The notes: generated by a model not told the origin, from the letters alone. Shown: positions 1 through 9,929, counted from the stretch's first letter. The stretch: 40,275 nt of DNA from CAYUHZ01 sp964444625 (GCA_964444625.1 CAYUHZ010000003.1:1-40275), one strand, 5' to 3'. Numbers and translations: made by a program.

Positions 1-2264
1 TTATTTTTTTTAATCAGTGAGCTTACATTAATTCCTCCCCCGAATGATTCGTCAAACGGGTAAAAAGATCTGATCACGATACCATTGATTTCAAATATCC
101 TTAAATGAGGAGTGCCGCCTGGTCCGGCGCCAGTTATTATTTCCGCCAAGCCGTCATTATCAATATCGGCAGCACTAACGCTTAAACCGCCCAAAAAATT
201 GTTTTTGTACGGATGGAATGAGTTTTTCAATTCTCCGCGATCATTAAATATTATAATATTGCTTGGCTGGCCTACGCCCGTGCTAGCAATAATTTCCGAG
301 TTATCTCCAGCCGCTTTGCCATCAACATCGCCAATCGCTACCTTGACGCCACTTCTGGCATGTTTATCAAAAGCAAAAAATTGACCGATTGCTTTGCCTC
401 GTGTTGTAAAGATTCTCACCTGAGGTCCTCCGCCGTTTCCGGCGCCTGTAATAATTTCTATTTCATTATCACCGTTTACATCTCCAGCCGCCAAATTTAC
501 CCCGCCTTTAAAATTTTTGTCATATGCTAAAAATTGGTTAAGAATCGAGCCATTTTTATTAAAAATTTTGACTAATGGGATGAAGTTGCCCGCCGGAGCG
601 GTTATAATTTCTTCAAATCCGTCATGATTTAAATCCGAACAAGTTAGATTGACTCCACCGCGAAAATTAGACTCATAAGCAAAAAATTGGCCAAAGAGCG
701 AACCGTCAGCATTAAATATTTTTATATGAGGACCGCCTCCTATTTGTGGCGCGGTAATAATTTCCTGGTTTCCATCGTTATTAACATCACAAGCTGTAAT
801 GTTTATACCGTTGCTGAAATTTTCATAGGCAGTAAAGGAATTTATCTCTTTATTATTCTTGTCAATGACCTTTACTATTGATTTGTTTTTGCTTTGAGGT
901 GAAATAATTAAATATGCCTCTTGGCTTTTTAATTTATCCAGGGCAGAAAAAACCGCAGATCTAACATTTAACCTGCCTCGACCTAATTGTTTGTCATAAT
1001 CCGGATTAATTTTATATAAATAATCAGTGCTGCCTAGTAAAATATCCACTACCTGAGAACGAGTCAGACTGGGGTTGGCGGCTTCAATCAAAGAAACCGT
1101 GGCGCTAACCATCGGAACTGCTACTGACGTTCCGGACCAATACCCATCGTAATATTTGTCAAATGATTTATTGTTTAAATGGTGTGTCGGGGAGTAAACA
1201 ACAGCGCCGAAAACACTTACTCCAGGCGCGGCAATATCAATGCATTTATTGCCGTAACCAGAAAAGCTTGTTTTGCGATCAATCGTATCTGTTGCCGCAA
1301 CTCCAATCACCATATTTTCACCATTTTTACCATCATGACAGACTGGATAGAGGGGAGTGTGATCAAGGAAACTTCCTTCGCCTTCGTGCTGTTCATTGCC
1401 GGCTGCGGCAACAACAACGATGCCCGCCCGATAAGCTCGTTCAATAGCATTTTGTAAGCTTTGACTATAACCAAAACCAACGAAGCTGAAATTAACCACA
1501 TTTGCTTTTTGAGCTATGGCGTAATCAATCGCCCTGACAACGTCCAAGGTACTTCCTTCACCTTTATCGTCTAATACTTTTAGGGGAATTATTTTTGCTT
1601 TCCAGCTTACTCCGGTAATTCCGCTGGCGTTATTGCCGGAAGCGGCCGCAATGCCGGCAATAATCGTCCCATGCAAAACGCCGTTTTCGGTAAAATCCGC
1701 ATTAAATTTTGGCGCGGGATCAGGCGAGGAGTTAACAAAATCCCAGCCGTTAATATCGTCAATATATCCGTTTTTATCATCATCAATTTTATTATTTGGT
1801 ATTTCTTTTAAATTAACCCAAATATTATCCCTCAGATCGGGATGATCTATTTGCACCCCTGAATCCATCACCGCAATGGAGATTGATGGGCTCTCTCTAA
1901 TAAAATTCCAAGCCTCAACAGCCTTTATTTTTTTTAGATACCATTGATTTTCAAAAAAAGTATCTGTCGGGATGATAGCTGAGTGATAATAAAAATTAGG
2001 TTCAGCATAATCAACTTCCGGATTGTTATTGTAAGATTCTAAGTATGTACTGAGATTTTCTTCGTAATCAATTTTTACCAAGTTCAATAGATCTGACTGT
2101 TTAAATTTGACTATTAATTCACGGCTACTAACGCTATCTCTATTTTTTATTTGAGGTTGGCTAGAAAAAGGAATTAGATAGAGCGTAATAAAACAAAAAA
2201 CTACTATAAATAGCAATGATTTTTCTTGAAAAAATAAAAATAAAGGCATTATTTTTGAATTCAT
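1..2264 (-). CDS. Secreted S8 (subtilisin-like) serine protease with FG-GAP/VCBS-type repeats, 3' end cut by window
   Basis: The frame is open for 754 codons from an ATG at 2264 and runs off the window edge, so the C terminus is missing. Residues 15-35 form a hydrophobic signal or anchor segment, followed by a short propeptide-like part that includes ELIVKFK and YAEPN. The catalytic domain shows all triad motifs: Asp134 in VMDSGVQIDHPDL, His198 in HGTIIAGIAAASG and Ser380 in SGTSVAVPMVSA, plus the oxyanion-hole Asn290 in AAAGNE. From about residue 475 there are five repeats of 50-55 residues and the start of a sixth, with GGGPHIKIF-like strands and calcium-loop motifs such as DVNNDG, DLNHDG and DIDNDG. 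It is probably an exported or surface-bound protease whose repeats form a beta-propeller. It has its own promoter after the glycosyltransferase gene. The target is unknown. Confidence 0.93.
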   Translation of the reverse strand, partial: MNSKIMPLFLFFQEKSLLFIVVFCFITLYLIPFSSQPQIKNRDSVSSRELIVKFKQSDLLNLVKIDYEENLSTYLESYNNNPEVDYAEPNFYYHSAIIPTDTFFENQWYLKKIKAVEAWNFIRESPSISIAVMDSGVQIDHPDLRDNIWVNLKEIPNNKIDDDKNGYIDDINGWDFVNSSPDPAPKFNADFTENGVLHGTIIAGIAAASGNNASGITGVSWKAKIIPLKVLDDKGEGSTLDVVRAIDYAIAQKANVVNFSFVGFGYSQSLQNAIERAYRAGIVVVAAAGNEQHEGEGSFLDHTPLYPVCHDGKNGENMVIGVAATDTIDRKTSFSGYGNKCIDIAAPGVSVFGAVVYSPTHHLNNKSFDKYYDGYWSGTSVAVPMVSATVSLIEAANPSLTRSQVVDILLGSTDYLYKINPDYDKQLGRGRLNVRSAVFSALDKLKSQEAYLIISPQSKNKSIVKVIDKNNKEINSFTAYENFSNGINITACDVNNDGNQEIITAPQIGGGPHIKIFNADGSLFGQFFAYESNFRGGVNLTCSDLNHDGFEEIITAPAGNFIPLVKIFNKNGSILNQFLAYDKNFKGGVNLAAGDVNGDNEIEIITGAGNGGGPQVRIFTTRGKAIGQFFAFDKHARSGVKVAIGDVDGKAAGDNSEIIASTGVGQPSNIIIFNDRGELKNSFHPYKNNFLGGLSVSAADIDNDGLAEIITGAGPGGTPHLRIFEINGIVIRSFYPFDESFGGGINVSSLIKKN

Positions 2265-2273
2265 AGTGTCATT

Positions 2274-2303
2274 ATTATAACATAATAAAGCTAATAAATG
2301 CAA
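2274..2303 (-). promoter_or_regulatory. Promoter of the S8 protease gene
   Basis: On the minus strand a TATAAT box (2279-2274) lies 9 bases before the ATG at 2264. A weak -35 TTGCAT (2303-2298) sits 18 bases upstream. The predicted RNA start leaves a leader of only about 3 bases, and there is no Shine-Dalgarno sequence. Confidence 0.55.
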
Positions 2304-2309
2304 AAAAAA

Positions 2310-3572
2310 TTACATAATTGATTTTATTATTTCTAATGTTTCTTTAGCACAGTTTAACCAATTGAACTTTTTTGCGTTTGCAAATCCCCTACTTATCAAA
2401 TCATTTCTTAACTTATCATCTTGAATGATTTGATTCATCGCGTTGGTTATTGATTGTTTATTATCAGGATCAATCAATAGTGCCGCATCATTAACTATTT
2501 CTTTTAATGATCCAGAGGAAGAGCAAATGACAGGAGCACCGCAAGCCATTGCTTGCAAAACCGGAATGCCAAATCCTTCATATTTTGAAGGATAAATAAA
2601 AGCTGATGATTTATGGAAAAAATAAGGCAGTTCATTTTCAGCCATCCAGCCAGTTTTAATTATTTTGTTTTCCAATCCGTGCTGATTGATGACATAGTTA
2701 ATTTCTTGAAAGCCGTACCCGGGCGAACCAATCAGAACCAATTGAAAATCTTTGTTGGTTTCTATAAAATCCGCAAAAGCCTCGATGAGCAAAGAAATAT
2801 TTTTCTTTTTTTCCAGTCGGCCGACGTAAAGAAAAAAGTTTTGGCTGATGCCGTATTTTTTTGAAATTACTTGAGCTTGCTCCGGATCAATTTTGTAATA
2901 ATCATAAGAGAGCCGATCAAAACCGTTATAAACAACTGAAATTTTTTCTTCAGTTTGATGATAAGTTTCTATAATATCTTGTTTGGAAAAATTTGAAACA
3001 GTAATAATCTTTGAAGCGTGTTGTAAAGCGAATTCCGTTGACCATTTGTGGTAATCAATAGTATTCAGTTTATACTTTCCGTAAGTTATGAATTTAAAAA
3101 TAGAATTAAATAATCCGCGAGCTTTCTTGCCACTTGGACCCAAATCATCTTGATCATAAAGAGCTGGCAGGTGGATGAAACCAATGTCATGAATGGTAAC
3201 AACTGATTTTTTGGGATGAATTAATGGTAGCACATGAGCCGGAATAAAAAGTAAGTCAATTTGAGAAAAAATCATTTCAAGGCTCAGTCTTCCCTGCGTC
3301 CAACAAAATGAAAAAGGCCAACGTAATTGTTTGGCCATAAAATTATGATGAGGACAATTTATTTTTTGCAATCCTTTGATTACCGTTGTTTTGGCAATGC
3401 TATTGTTTTCTGATAAATTCATCAATTCATTAGATAATGGCTGGTCAACATAAAGAATGTATCTATTCTTATTATCTATTTTTGATAGGTTTTTTATTAA
3501 ATGATACGAGTACCATTCTGTCCCTGTTTTATGTTTTTTATTCGCTCGACTGGCGTCTATTCCGATAATCAT
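2310..3572 (-). CDS. Glycosyltransferase family 4 (GT-B fold)
   Basis: This is a cytoplasmic sugar transferase using a nucleotide-activated donor, probably for cell-surface glycans. The C-terminal half has the GT4 signature: LYVGRLEKKKN at the start of the donor domain, then YPSKYEGFGIPVLQAMACG, the E-x7-E motif that binds the donor. The N-terminal half starts with the Rossmann strand MIIGIDASRA and contains VVTIHDIGFIHLP. I prefer the ATG at 3572 (420 residues), 1 base after the MreB stop. An alternative start at 3587 would add five residues overlapping mreB. It is the last gene of a collinear run with mreB and the DUF4012 gene, which suggests a role in building the envelope. The exact substrate cannot be read from sequence. 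Confidence 0.9.
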   Translation of the reverse strand: MIIGIDASRANKKHKTGTEWYSYHLIKNLSKIDNKNRYILYVDQPLSNELMNLSENNSIAKTTVIKGLQKINCPHHNFMAKQLRWPFSFCWTQGRLSLEMIFSQIDLLFIPAHVLPLIHPKKSVVTIHDIGFIHLPALYDQDDLGPSGKKARGLFNSIFKFITYGKYKLNTIDYHKWSTEFALQHASKIITVSNFSKQDIIETYHQTEEKISVVYNGFDRLSYDYYKIDPEQAQVISKKYGISQNFFLYVGRLEKKKNISLLIEAFADFIETNKDFQLVLIGSPGYGFQEINYVINQHGLENKIIKTGWMAENELPYFFHKSSAFIYPSKYEGFGIPVLQAMACGAPVICSSSGSLKEIVNDAALLIDPDNKQSITNAMNQIIQDDKLRNDLISRGFANAKKFNWLNCAKETLEIIKSIM

Positions 3573-3573
3573 A

Positions 3574-4581
3574 TTACTTGGTTGCAAAAATTGATCTTTT
3601 GTATGATTCCAAATTTTCTAAAGCTATTCCAGTGCCCTTGGCAACGCATAACAAGGCATCATCTGCCACGAAAGTCGGAACATCGGTTGTTCTTGATAAA
3701 AGTTGGTCTAAATTTCTAAGCAAAGAACTTCCGCCAGATAAAACCATTCCTTTATCCATTATGTCAGCCGCTAACTCTGGAGGCGTATTTTGCAAAGTCC
3801 GCTTGGCTGCATTAACAATCGCTTCAAGCTCGTTCTGAATTGCATCCGTAACGTCATCGGAATTTACAATAATATTCCTAGGCAAACCAGTCAGAATATC
3901 ACGACCCCTGATTTCCATGCTTAATTTATCTTCAAGATAAAGAGCGCTACCAATATTTATTTTAACATCTTCGGCAGTTCTTTCGCCAATTGCCAAGTTA
4001 TATTTTCTTCTAATATAATCGGTAATTGCGCTATCAAATTTATTGCCTCCTACCCTGACCGAGGTTGAAGTGACTAAACCGCCCAAGGAAATTACCGCCA
4101 TTTCCGCCGTGCCTCCGCCAATGTCAATTATCATATGGCCGGAGGCTGAACCTATCGGTATATCAGCGCCGATGGCTGCGGAAATTGGCTCTTTGATAAT
4201 ATAAGCCGCTTTTGCTCCGGCTGAAATTGTGGCGTCAATAACAGCGCGCCTTTCAGTGGAAGTTATGCCTGCGGGTACTGCCACCATAACTTCTGGACGA
4301 AATAAACGCATACCACCGAGCGCTTTGTTGATGAAATACCTCAACATGGCCTCAGTGGTATGGTAATCAGCAATCACGCCATCTTTAAGTGGTTTTAAAG
4401 CGATAATTGAGTCTGGAGTTCTGCCAAGCATATCTTTAGCTTCATTACCGATTGCTAATATTTTTTTATCAGACAAAGATATAGCGACAACGCTTGGTTC
4501 GTTAATAATAATGCCTCTTTTTGGCAGATGAACTAGGGTATAGGCAGTTCCCAAATCTATGCCGATTCTCTTGATTAACAT
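3574..4581 (-). CDS. mreB: Rod-shape-determining actin homologue MreB
   Basis: This 335-residue protein has the usual MreB length. It is an actin-fold ATPase that polymerises under the membrane and guides peptidoglycan synthesis. Visible motifs are the phosphate-1 loop GIDLGTAYTLVHLP at the N terminus (Tyr where most MreBs have Asn), KPLKDGVIADYHTTEAML, the phosphate-2 motif IDIGGGTAEMAVISLGG and the adenosine motif VLSGGSSLLRNL near residue 285. MreC and MreD do not follow. The gene is instead between a DUF4012 membrane protein (4 bases upstream) and a GT4 glycosyltransferase. This suggests shape control is coupled to an envelope export or glycan cluster in this organism. Confidence 0.97.
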   Translation of the reverse strand: MLIKRIGIDLGTAYTLVHLPKRGIIINEPSVVAISLSDKKILAIGNEAKDMLGRTPDSIIALKPLKDGVIADYHTTEAMLRYFINKALGGMRLFRPEVMVAVPAGITSTERRAVIDATISAGAKAAYIIKEPISAAIGADIPIGSASGHMIIDIGGGTAEMAVISLGGLVTSTSVRVGGNKFDSAITDYIRRKYNLAIGERTAEDVKINIGSALYLEDKLSMEIRGRDILTGLPRNIIVNSDDVTDAIQNELEAIVNAAKRTLQNTPPELAADIMDKGMVLSGGSSLLRNLDQLLSRTTDVPTFVADDALLCVAKGTGIALENLESYKRSIFATK

Positions 4582-4585
4582 AATT

Positions 4586-6577
4586 TTATAACTCGATTTG
4601 AAATAATTTATCAGTGGTTAGATCGGTTGTCCATTTAATTCTTTCGTTGTTTATTTTTTGCGCGTAAAAACCAACTGGACTATATGATTTTATCCTATTT
4701 ATGAAGTTTAAGTCAACTATTAACGAACCAATGTTATTGCCAGGCTGTTTTTGGATAATAAGTTCGTAATTCTTAATTTTATTTAATCTAGAAGGCAATT
4801 TATACTCAAAATATAAGCTACCCATGCTTCCGGGATCAATTGAAATAAGGGTTGCGAAAACAGTTTTGCCAAGCTCCTCGCTGATTTCAATCTTGCCGGT
4901 GGCCGATCCCGAGTATTTGATCAGCTGACTGCCTGCTGGCACATATAATCTAGAGTAAGTTCGATATCTGCCAGTTTTCCAGGTGAAATTTCCTTGATGG
5001 AAATAATTAATAGTTGCCTTAGCGTATAAACCGTCAAAATTTTGGTCAACCTGGTATTGGATATTTCTCTGCATTACCGAGTCAGTTTTCAAACTTGCCA
5101 TATTGGCATCAACCAACATTAAATAATCTCCAGTATTTTTCTTAATTTCACCAGATATTCCATATTTAGAAAATATTTCTTGCAGTTCTATTTCCGATGA
5201 ATAAATAATAATATTTTTACGTAAAAAATTTTCGGCTATTATATCATAAACACCCCCCCATTGTTTTTTTGAACCGGAAAAAATTTTATTTTTAATTTCC
5301 TGAGATATTTCGCCGATAATTTCCTTTCTTTGCCATTTTGATATGCCTAACTCTTGATAACCCCTCTCTACCCGATATTGCAGCAAATCAACGAAATTAT
5401 CTTTGTTATATTCTACCCCCTCAATATTTATGGGTCCTATAAGTGATAATAAATCAATAATCAAATTAGGAGTAATACCGACTATCGCAACGAAATTATT
5501 TACTTCAGCTGAATTTTTTGCCAATTTTATCTCTTGCTGATACATGGAATCAATTGTCTTAGCTGAAGTTGGCCAATCAGGCGACCAATTGGCATCACGC
5601 ACAAACCACTTCTTTAATCCCATATACTCAATAAATGGTTGCGGCGGGGTGGTAGTTACTAGTTCTTGAACAGGCATGTCAAGATGGTAAATATCGTGAG
5701 TTTTAAAATCAATTATTTCAGCGTTACCGATACGCACTATGCCATAGGTTCCAATGAAGCCGCCAGTTGGTCTGAGTTCATCGCTATTTTGTAATAAAAC
5801 CAAAATTTCAACTGGCTCAGGGTATCCGGATAGCCGGGGTAAGGTTTGTATCACTGGAATTGTAGTTTCTAAATAATTAACTGCGCGAAAAATTTTTTCT
5901 CTTAAAGATTTTAATTGAACATGATAGACTGAGAAGATGCTTGATGAATTTATATGATCCAAGTAAACCAAGGATAAATTTAGATTGGCTTTAATGCCGG
6001 ACAATTCTGGCACAGATTGATAAAGTTTGGTTAAAATTTTTATTTTTTGTTCTTGGTTAAAATTGGCAAATGATTTTATTTCACCACCGTCAGAAAGCTG
6101 ATTAATTTCAATCGCAATTGCTAAAGCGTTTATCTCCGCTTTATTTAGAATTTGAGCGACATTTATTAAATATTGCAACTCGGTAATATATTTATTAACT
6201 AAAGGCAGGTATTTTAAAGGGCTAGAGATAACTCGAGAATGATTTTTAGCGGCGGTTTCAAAATTTTCACCTGCTTTTCTAGCCTTTGCTTCTGCCTGTT
6301 CAAATTTATATGCCTCAATTAAACTGAATGATTTTTCAGTATAATTTTTACCAGATTTTATATTAATTGCAATATTTTTAATATTTGAATAGTAATAAAA
6401 ACCAACCAATAAAAAACAAAGCAGGCAAAAACTAAAAATTAAAATAAAAACTTTTATTATTTTATAAAAAGTTATTTGAATTTTATTTTTTTTAAACAAA
6501 CTAAGACTTGCCTTCGAATTAAGGTTAAAATTTTTTACTAAAAAATTTATTTTTTTTCGTTTTTTAAAAAATAACAT
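4586..6577 (-). CDS. DUF4012 domain-containing single-pass membrane protein
   Basis: The protein has a very basic N terminus (FFKKRKKINF), one membrane segment at roughly residues 42-64 (IIKVFILIFSFCLLCFLLVG), and a large outside part. The DUF4012 core is recognisable by LLQNSDELRPTGGFIGTYG and by WFVRDANWSPDWPTSAK. DUF4012 proteins are common in Actinobacteria and Patescibacteria, and their function is not established. The ATG at 6577 is preferred over a TTG at 6589. The stop is 4 bases before mreB, so the two are almost certainly co-transcribed. A role in envelope assembly or exopolysaccharide attachment is inference from context only. Confidence 0.9.
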   Translation of the reverse strand: MLFFKKRKKINFLVKNFNLNSKASLSLFKKNKIQITFYKIIKVFILIFSFCLLCFLLVGFYYYSNIKNIAINIKSGKNYTEKSFSLIEAYKFEQAEAKARKAGENFETAAKNHSRVISSPLKYLPLVNKYITELQYLINVAQILNKAEINALAIAIEINQLSDGGEIKSFANFNQEQKIKILTKLYQSVPELSGIKANLNLSLVYLDHINSSSIFSVYHVQLKSLREKIFRAVNYLETTIPVIQTLPRLSGYPEPVEILVLLQNSDELRPTGGFIGTYGIVRIGNAEIIDFKTHDIYHLDMPVQELVTTTPPQPFIEYMGLKKWFVRDANWSPDWPTSAKTIDSMYQQEIKLAKNSAEVNNFVAIVGITPNLIIDLLSLIGPINIEGVEYNKDNFVDLLQYRVERGYQELGISKWQRKEIIGEISQEIKNKIFSGSKKQWGGVYDIIAENFLRKNIIIYSSEIELQEIFSKYGISGEIKKNTGDYLMLVDANMASLKTDSVMQRNIQYQVDQNFDGLYAKATINYFHQGNFTWKTGRYRTYSRLYVPAGSQLIKYSGSATGKIEISEELGKTVFATLISIDPGSMGSLYFEYKLPSRLNKIKNYELIIQKQPGNNIGSLIVDLNFINRIKSYSPVGFYAQKINNERIKWTTDLTTDKLFQIEL

Positions 6578-6608
6578 AGAAATCTGCAAAAAAATATATA
6601 TAAAATAT

Positions 6609-7928
6609 TTACTCGTGCCTTAAACTCTCAACGGGGTCGAGTTTAGCGGCCTTCCTGGCTGGGTATACGCCAAACACAATGCCAAAAAAGGTAGAAAAAC
6701 CGAGCGCTACTACGAACGCTTTTAATGGGATGGCGAAATGCCAATCATACCCCAACTGATTCGCGCCCAGATGTATCAGATAAGAAACAATAACTCCGAA
6801 AACAATACCAAAAATTCCACCCATTAACGTTACAAAAATCGACTCAAAAAGAAACTGCTTCATAATATCGGAATAATTCGCTCCAACGGCTTTTCTTAGC
6901 CCTATTTCAGCTGTTCTTTCAGTAACCACAACATACATTATATTCATTATACCCACTCCGCCAACCAACAGTGATATAGAAACGATTGCTAATAATAAAA
7001 ACGTAACCGCTCCCATTACTGTCGCAAGCATATCCATTGATTCCTGCATAGTAACAACTCGAAAATCATCTTTGGCAATATCGGTTTCTCCTTCGCCGAT
7101 ATTTCTAATCCTTGCTTGACCAGGGATCATTTCCAAAGGAATTGATTCCAAGTTGTGATTTTGACGAATAATCAACCGCGCTTCTTCCGCTGTTTCATCA
7201 ACTCTGCTCATATCGCTCACTTTATGTATCATGTAAGTAATATGATCAATTCCCATGATTCTTTTTTGCAGTGTCCTAATTGGCAAATAGAGCAAGTCAT
7301 CGAAGTCCATCCCCATTACCGCTCCTCGTTCTTTCATAACCCCAATTACTTGTAATTTTAATTTTCTAATTTTTATATATTTACCAATAGGATCTTCGTC
7401 TGCGAATAATGTTTGCTTTAATTTATTCCCCAAAACAACAACCAAAGCTCGAGATTTATCCTGTTCTTCTGTAAAAAATTGGCCATACTCCACTTCCGAT
7501 TTATCAACTTCCAGAAAAGTTCCGCTAACGCCAATAACAAAAGATCTCTTTATTTGATTGGAGTAACTGATTTGTTCTTGGCCCATAATAGCGGCGTAAC
7601 CGACAGAAATATTTTCTAATTTTCCCACATCTTCCATGTCTTTAATTTTTAACGTAGTAACTGCAACGCCTTGGGCTAAACTAGCAGCGCTTTGCGTTTC
7701 GCCTTGCATGCCTCTTTTATTACTTGGCAACTTAACCTCGGTTTGGATAATATCAGTGCCAAAAGTCTCGACTTGAGCGAAAACCAATCCCTTGATCCCC
7801 TCGCCGGCAGAATAAACAATAATCACACTACCGATACCAATCACCACTCCGAGCACAGTAAGAGCAGTCCTGACCTTATTGGCAAGCATTGAAGACAACG
7901 AAACATTAATTGCCTTTTTTATATCCAT
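6609..7928 (-). CDS. MacB-like ABC transporter permease (second of a pair)
   Basis: This 439-residue permease of the FtsX/MacB superfamily has one N-terminal membrane segment (TVLGVVIGIGSVIIVYSAGEG), a large extracytoplasmic MacB_PCD domain, and three C-terminal segments. The conserved motif GGVGIMNIMYVVVTERTAEIGLRKAVGA and the end YPARKAAKLDPVESLRHE are diagnostic in outline. It starts 5 bases after the other permease gene and resembles it throughout, but has clearly diverged. With the ATPase and adaptor upstream it should form a tripartite-type exporter, probably with a permease heterodimer. The substrate (peptide, lipid or drug) is unknown. Confidence 0.94.
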   Translation of the reverse strand: MDIKKAINVSLSSMLANKVRTALTVLGVVIGIGSVIIVYSAGEGIKGLVFAQVETFGTDIIQTEVKLPSNKRGMQGETQSAASLAQGVAVTTLKIKDMEDVGKLENISVGYAAIMGQEQISYSNQIKRSFVIGVSGTFLEVDKSEVEYGQFFTEEQDKSRALVVVLGNKLKQTLFADEDPIGKYIKIRKLKLQVIGVMKERGAVMGMDFDDLLYLPIRTLQKRIMGIDHITYMIHKVSDMSRVDETAEEARLIIRQNHNLESIPLEMIPGQARIRNIGEGETDIAKDDFRVVTMQESMDMLATVMGAVTFLLLAIVSISLLVGGVGIMNIMYVVVTERTAEIGLRKAVGANYSDIMKQFLFESIFVTLMGGIFGIVFGVIVSYLIHLGANQLGYDWHFAIPLKAFVVALGFSTFFGIVFGVYPARKAAKLDPVESLRHE

Positions 7929-7933
7929 GTTTT

Positions 7934-9193
7934 TTATTCATATCGCAAAGCTTCAATCGGATCCAAGGTTGAAGCCTTTTTAGCCGGATATAGACCGAAA
8001 ATTAATCCCACAACCGAACAAACACCAACTGCTAGCAAGATTGACCAAATAGAAATGGAAAGCACCCAATCATAACCTAATAATTTTGCAATAATGAAAA
8101 TTAGGAAAGAAATAAAACCGCCAAATATAATACCAATTAATCCGCCCAAAATAGTAACAGACATAGCTTCGATTAGGAATTGGCTCATAATATCAAGCGT
8201 ATTCGCGCCAATTGCTTTGCGTAAACCGATTTCCCTGGTTCTTTCAGTCACGCTCACTAGCATGATATTCATAATTCCAATTCCTCCTACCAATAAAGAG
8301 ATGGCGGCAATCGCCACAAGAAAGTATTTTAAAGCATCTGTCACTGTAGTAATGACTTCCAGGGCTTGAGCTCCGCTACGTACCGTAAAATCGTCTTGAC
8401 TACCGTCAATTTTTATAATGTCATGGCGTTCGCGCAAAGTATTTTTTATATCTTCAATTACCGTATTGATGTTTTCTGGATAATTTACTTTTGCCCGCAA
8501 AAATGAAATATGATTAACCCCGGCAATTAATTTTTGCATGGTTTTTATAGGTATCAAAATTTGGTCATCATAATTTTGCATAGCAACGGTACCCTTTTCT
8601 TTCATTACGCCTATTACTTCAAAGGAAATTTTTTTAAATTTTATTCGTTGGCCAATCGCTTCTGAATCTCCAAACAATTCTTCCTTAACCGTTGATCCAA
8701 GAACGGCTACTTTTGATAAATTTAATTCTTCGTCTTTGGTAAAAAATCTTCCTGTTTTTACTTGATGGCTTTCTACTTGTTGATAGCCGACTGTTGTGCC
8801 GCTGATATTCGTATCATAGGAATTAGCTCCCCAACTCACAGAAGCTACTCCTTTATAATACGAAACAATATCGGTTATATCGGGAACATTTTTTTTATCA
8901 CTCAGAGCAACCATATCATCGTAGGTTAAAGATGTAATAATAATTCCTATCAAAGAAGCCGGCGGACCGTCTTTGTCTGATCCACCGGGCAGTACGCCGA
9001 CCAAATTAGTTCCAAAAGATTTTATTTCAGACAAAATAAGATTTTGCGCTCCAGCGCCGACTGCCATGATTATTATAACAGCGCCTACTCCGATAATAAT
9101 CCCAAGCATTGTTAAAAAGCTCCTGCCTTTGTTGGTTAGCAGAGCTTTATAAGAAATTTTTATGCATTGTTTATAGTGGCCGATAAAATGCAT
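7934..9193 (-). CDS. MacB-like ABC transporter permease (first of a pair)
   Basis: A 419-residue MacB/FtsX-type permease. The N-terminal segment contains LGIIIGVGAVIIIMAVGAG, followed by an outside domain of about 240 residues. The C-terminal three-helix part contains GGIGIMNIMLVSVTERTREI and ends in YPAKKASTLDPIEALRYE. It is separated from the ATPase gene by 4 bases and from the second permease by 5. The paired, non-identical permeases point to a heterodimeric channel rather than the homodimer of E. coli MacB, whose ATPase is fused to the permease. Confidence 0.94.
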   Translation of the reverse strand: MHFIGHYKQCIKISYKALLTNKGRSFLTMLGIIIGVGAVIIIMAVGAGAQNLILSEIKSFGTNLVGVLPGGSDKDGPPASLIGIIITSLTYDDMVALSDKKNVPDITDIVSYYKGVASVSWGANSYDTNISGTTVGYQQVESHQVKTGRFFTKDEELNLSKVAVLGSTVKEELFGDSEAIGQRIKFKKISFEVIGVMKEKGTVAMQNYDDQILIPIKTMQKLIAGVNHISFLRAKVNYPENINTVIEDIKNTLRERHDIIKIDGSQDDFTVRSGAQALEVITTVTDALKYFLVAIAAISLLVGGIGIMNIMLVSVTERTREIGLRKAIGANTLDIMSQFLIEAMSVTILGGLIGIIFGGFISFLIFIIAKLLGYDWVLSISIWSILLAVGVCSVVGLIFGLYPAKKASTLDPIEALRYE

Positions 9194-9197
9194 AATT

Positions 9198-9911
9198 TTA
9201 TTTTAATATTGATTCTCCGTCTGCGATTCTTCTGTTAAGCACAGGCTTGTCGTCTATAATCTGACCGTCATGAATTTTAATTATTCTCTTAGCGTGCTCA
9301 GAGGTATAGGTTTCATGTGTTACCAATATAATAGTATTCCCACTATCATTAAGCCTCTGTAAAATTTGCATTATTTGCACGCCTGACTTGGAATCCAGAT
9401 TACCGGTCGGCTCATCGGCAAAGATAACAGCTGGGTCATTAACCAAGGCGCGAGCAATGGCCACTCGTTGTTTTTCGCCGCCTGATATTTGATTAGTAAA
9501 ATAATATAATCGATGCCCCAAACCAACCGAATCCAAGACTTGTTTCGCTTTTTTTTCAATCTCTATTTTTTTTTCAGAATAAGTTAGTGGCAGTTTGACA
9601 TTGTCAATTACCGTAGTTCGTGGCAATAAATTAAAAGCTTGGAAAATAAAACCCACCTTTTCGTTTCTCAGTTTGGCTAGTTTGTTGTCATCAAGATTAG
9701 CGACATTTTGCCCTTCAAATTCATATTTTCCGGAAGTTGCCTTATCCAGGAAACCTAGAATATGCATGAGAGTTGATTTGCCGGAACCCGATGGGCCCAT
9801 GATCGCGACAAACTCGCCTTGCTCTATATTAAAATTAAGGCCGTGCAATACTTCTGTCACGACCTCTCCGTTAGCAAAATTTTTAATCAAATTCTCTGCT
9901 CTAATTAACAT
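9198..9911 (-). CDS. ABC transporter ATP-binding protein, MacB/LolD type
   Basis: This 237-residue stand-alone ATPase energises the two permeases next to it. It shows Walker A GPSGSGKST (about residues 39-47), Q-loop FIFQAFNLLPRTT, signature ISGGEKQRVAIARAL, Walker B VIFADEPTGNLDS and H-loop VTHE. The ISGGEKQRV signature and the NLLPRTTVIDNV region are typical of the LolD/MacB/FtsE-like group. It lies 18 bases after the adaptor gene and 4 bases before the first permease gene, so a single operon is very likely. Confidence 0.96.
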   Translation of the reverse strand: MLIRAENLIKNFANGEVVTEVLHGLNFNIEQGEFVAIMGPSGSGKSTLMHILGFLDKATSGKYEFEGQNVANLDDNKLAKLRNEKVGFIFQAFNLLPRTTVIDNVKLPLTYSEKKIEIEKKAKQVLDSVGLGHRLYYFTNQISGGEKQRVAIARALVNDPAVIFADEPTGNLDSKSGVQIMQILQRLNDSGNTIILVTHETYTSEHAKRIIKIHDGQIIDDKPVLNRRIADGESILK

Positions 9912-9929
9912 AGCGCTATTTTCAATTTT

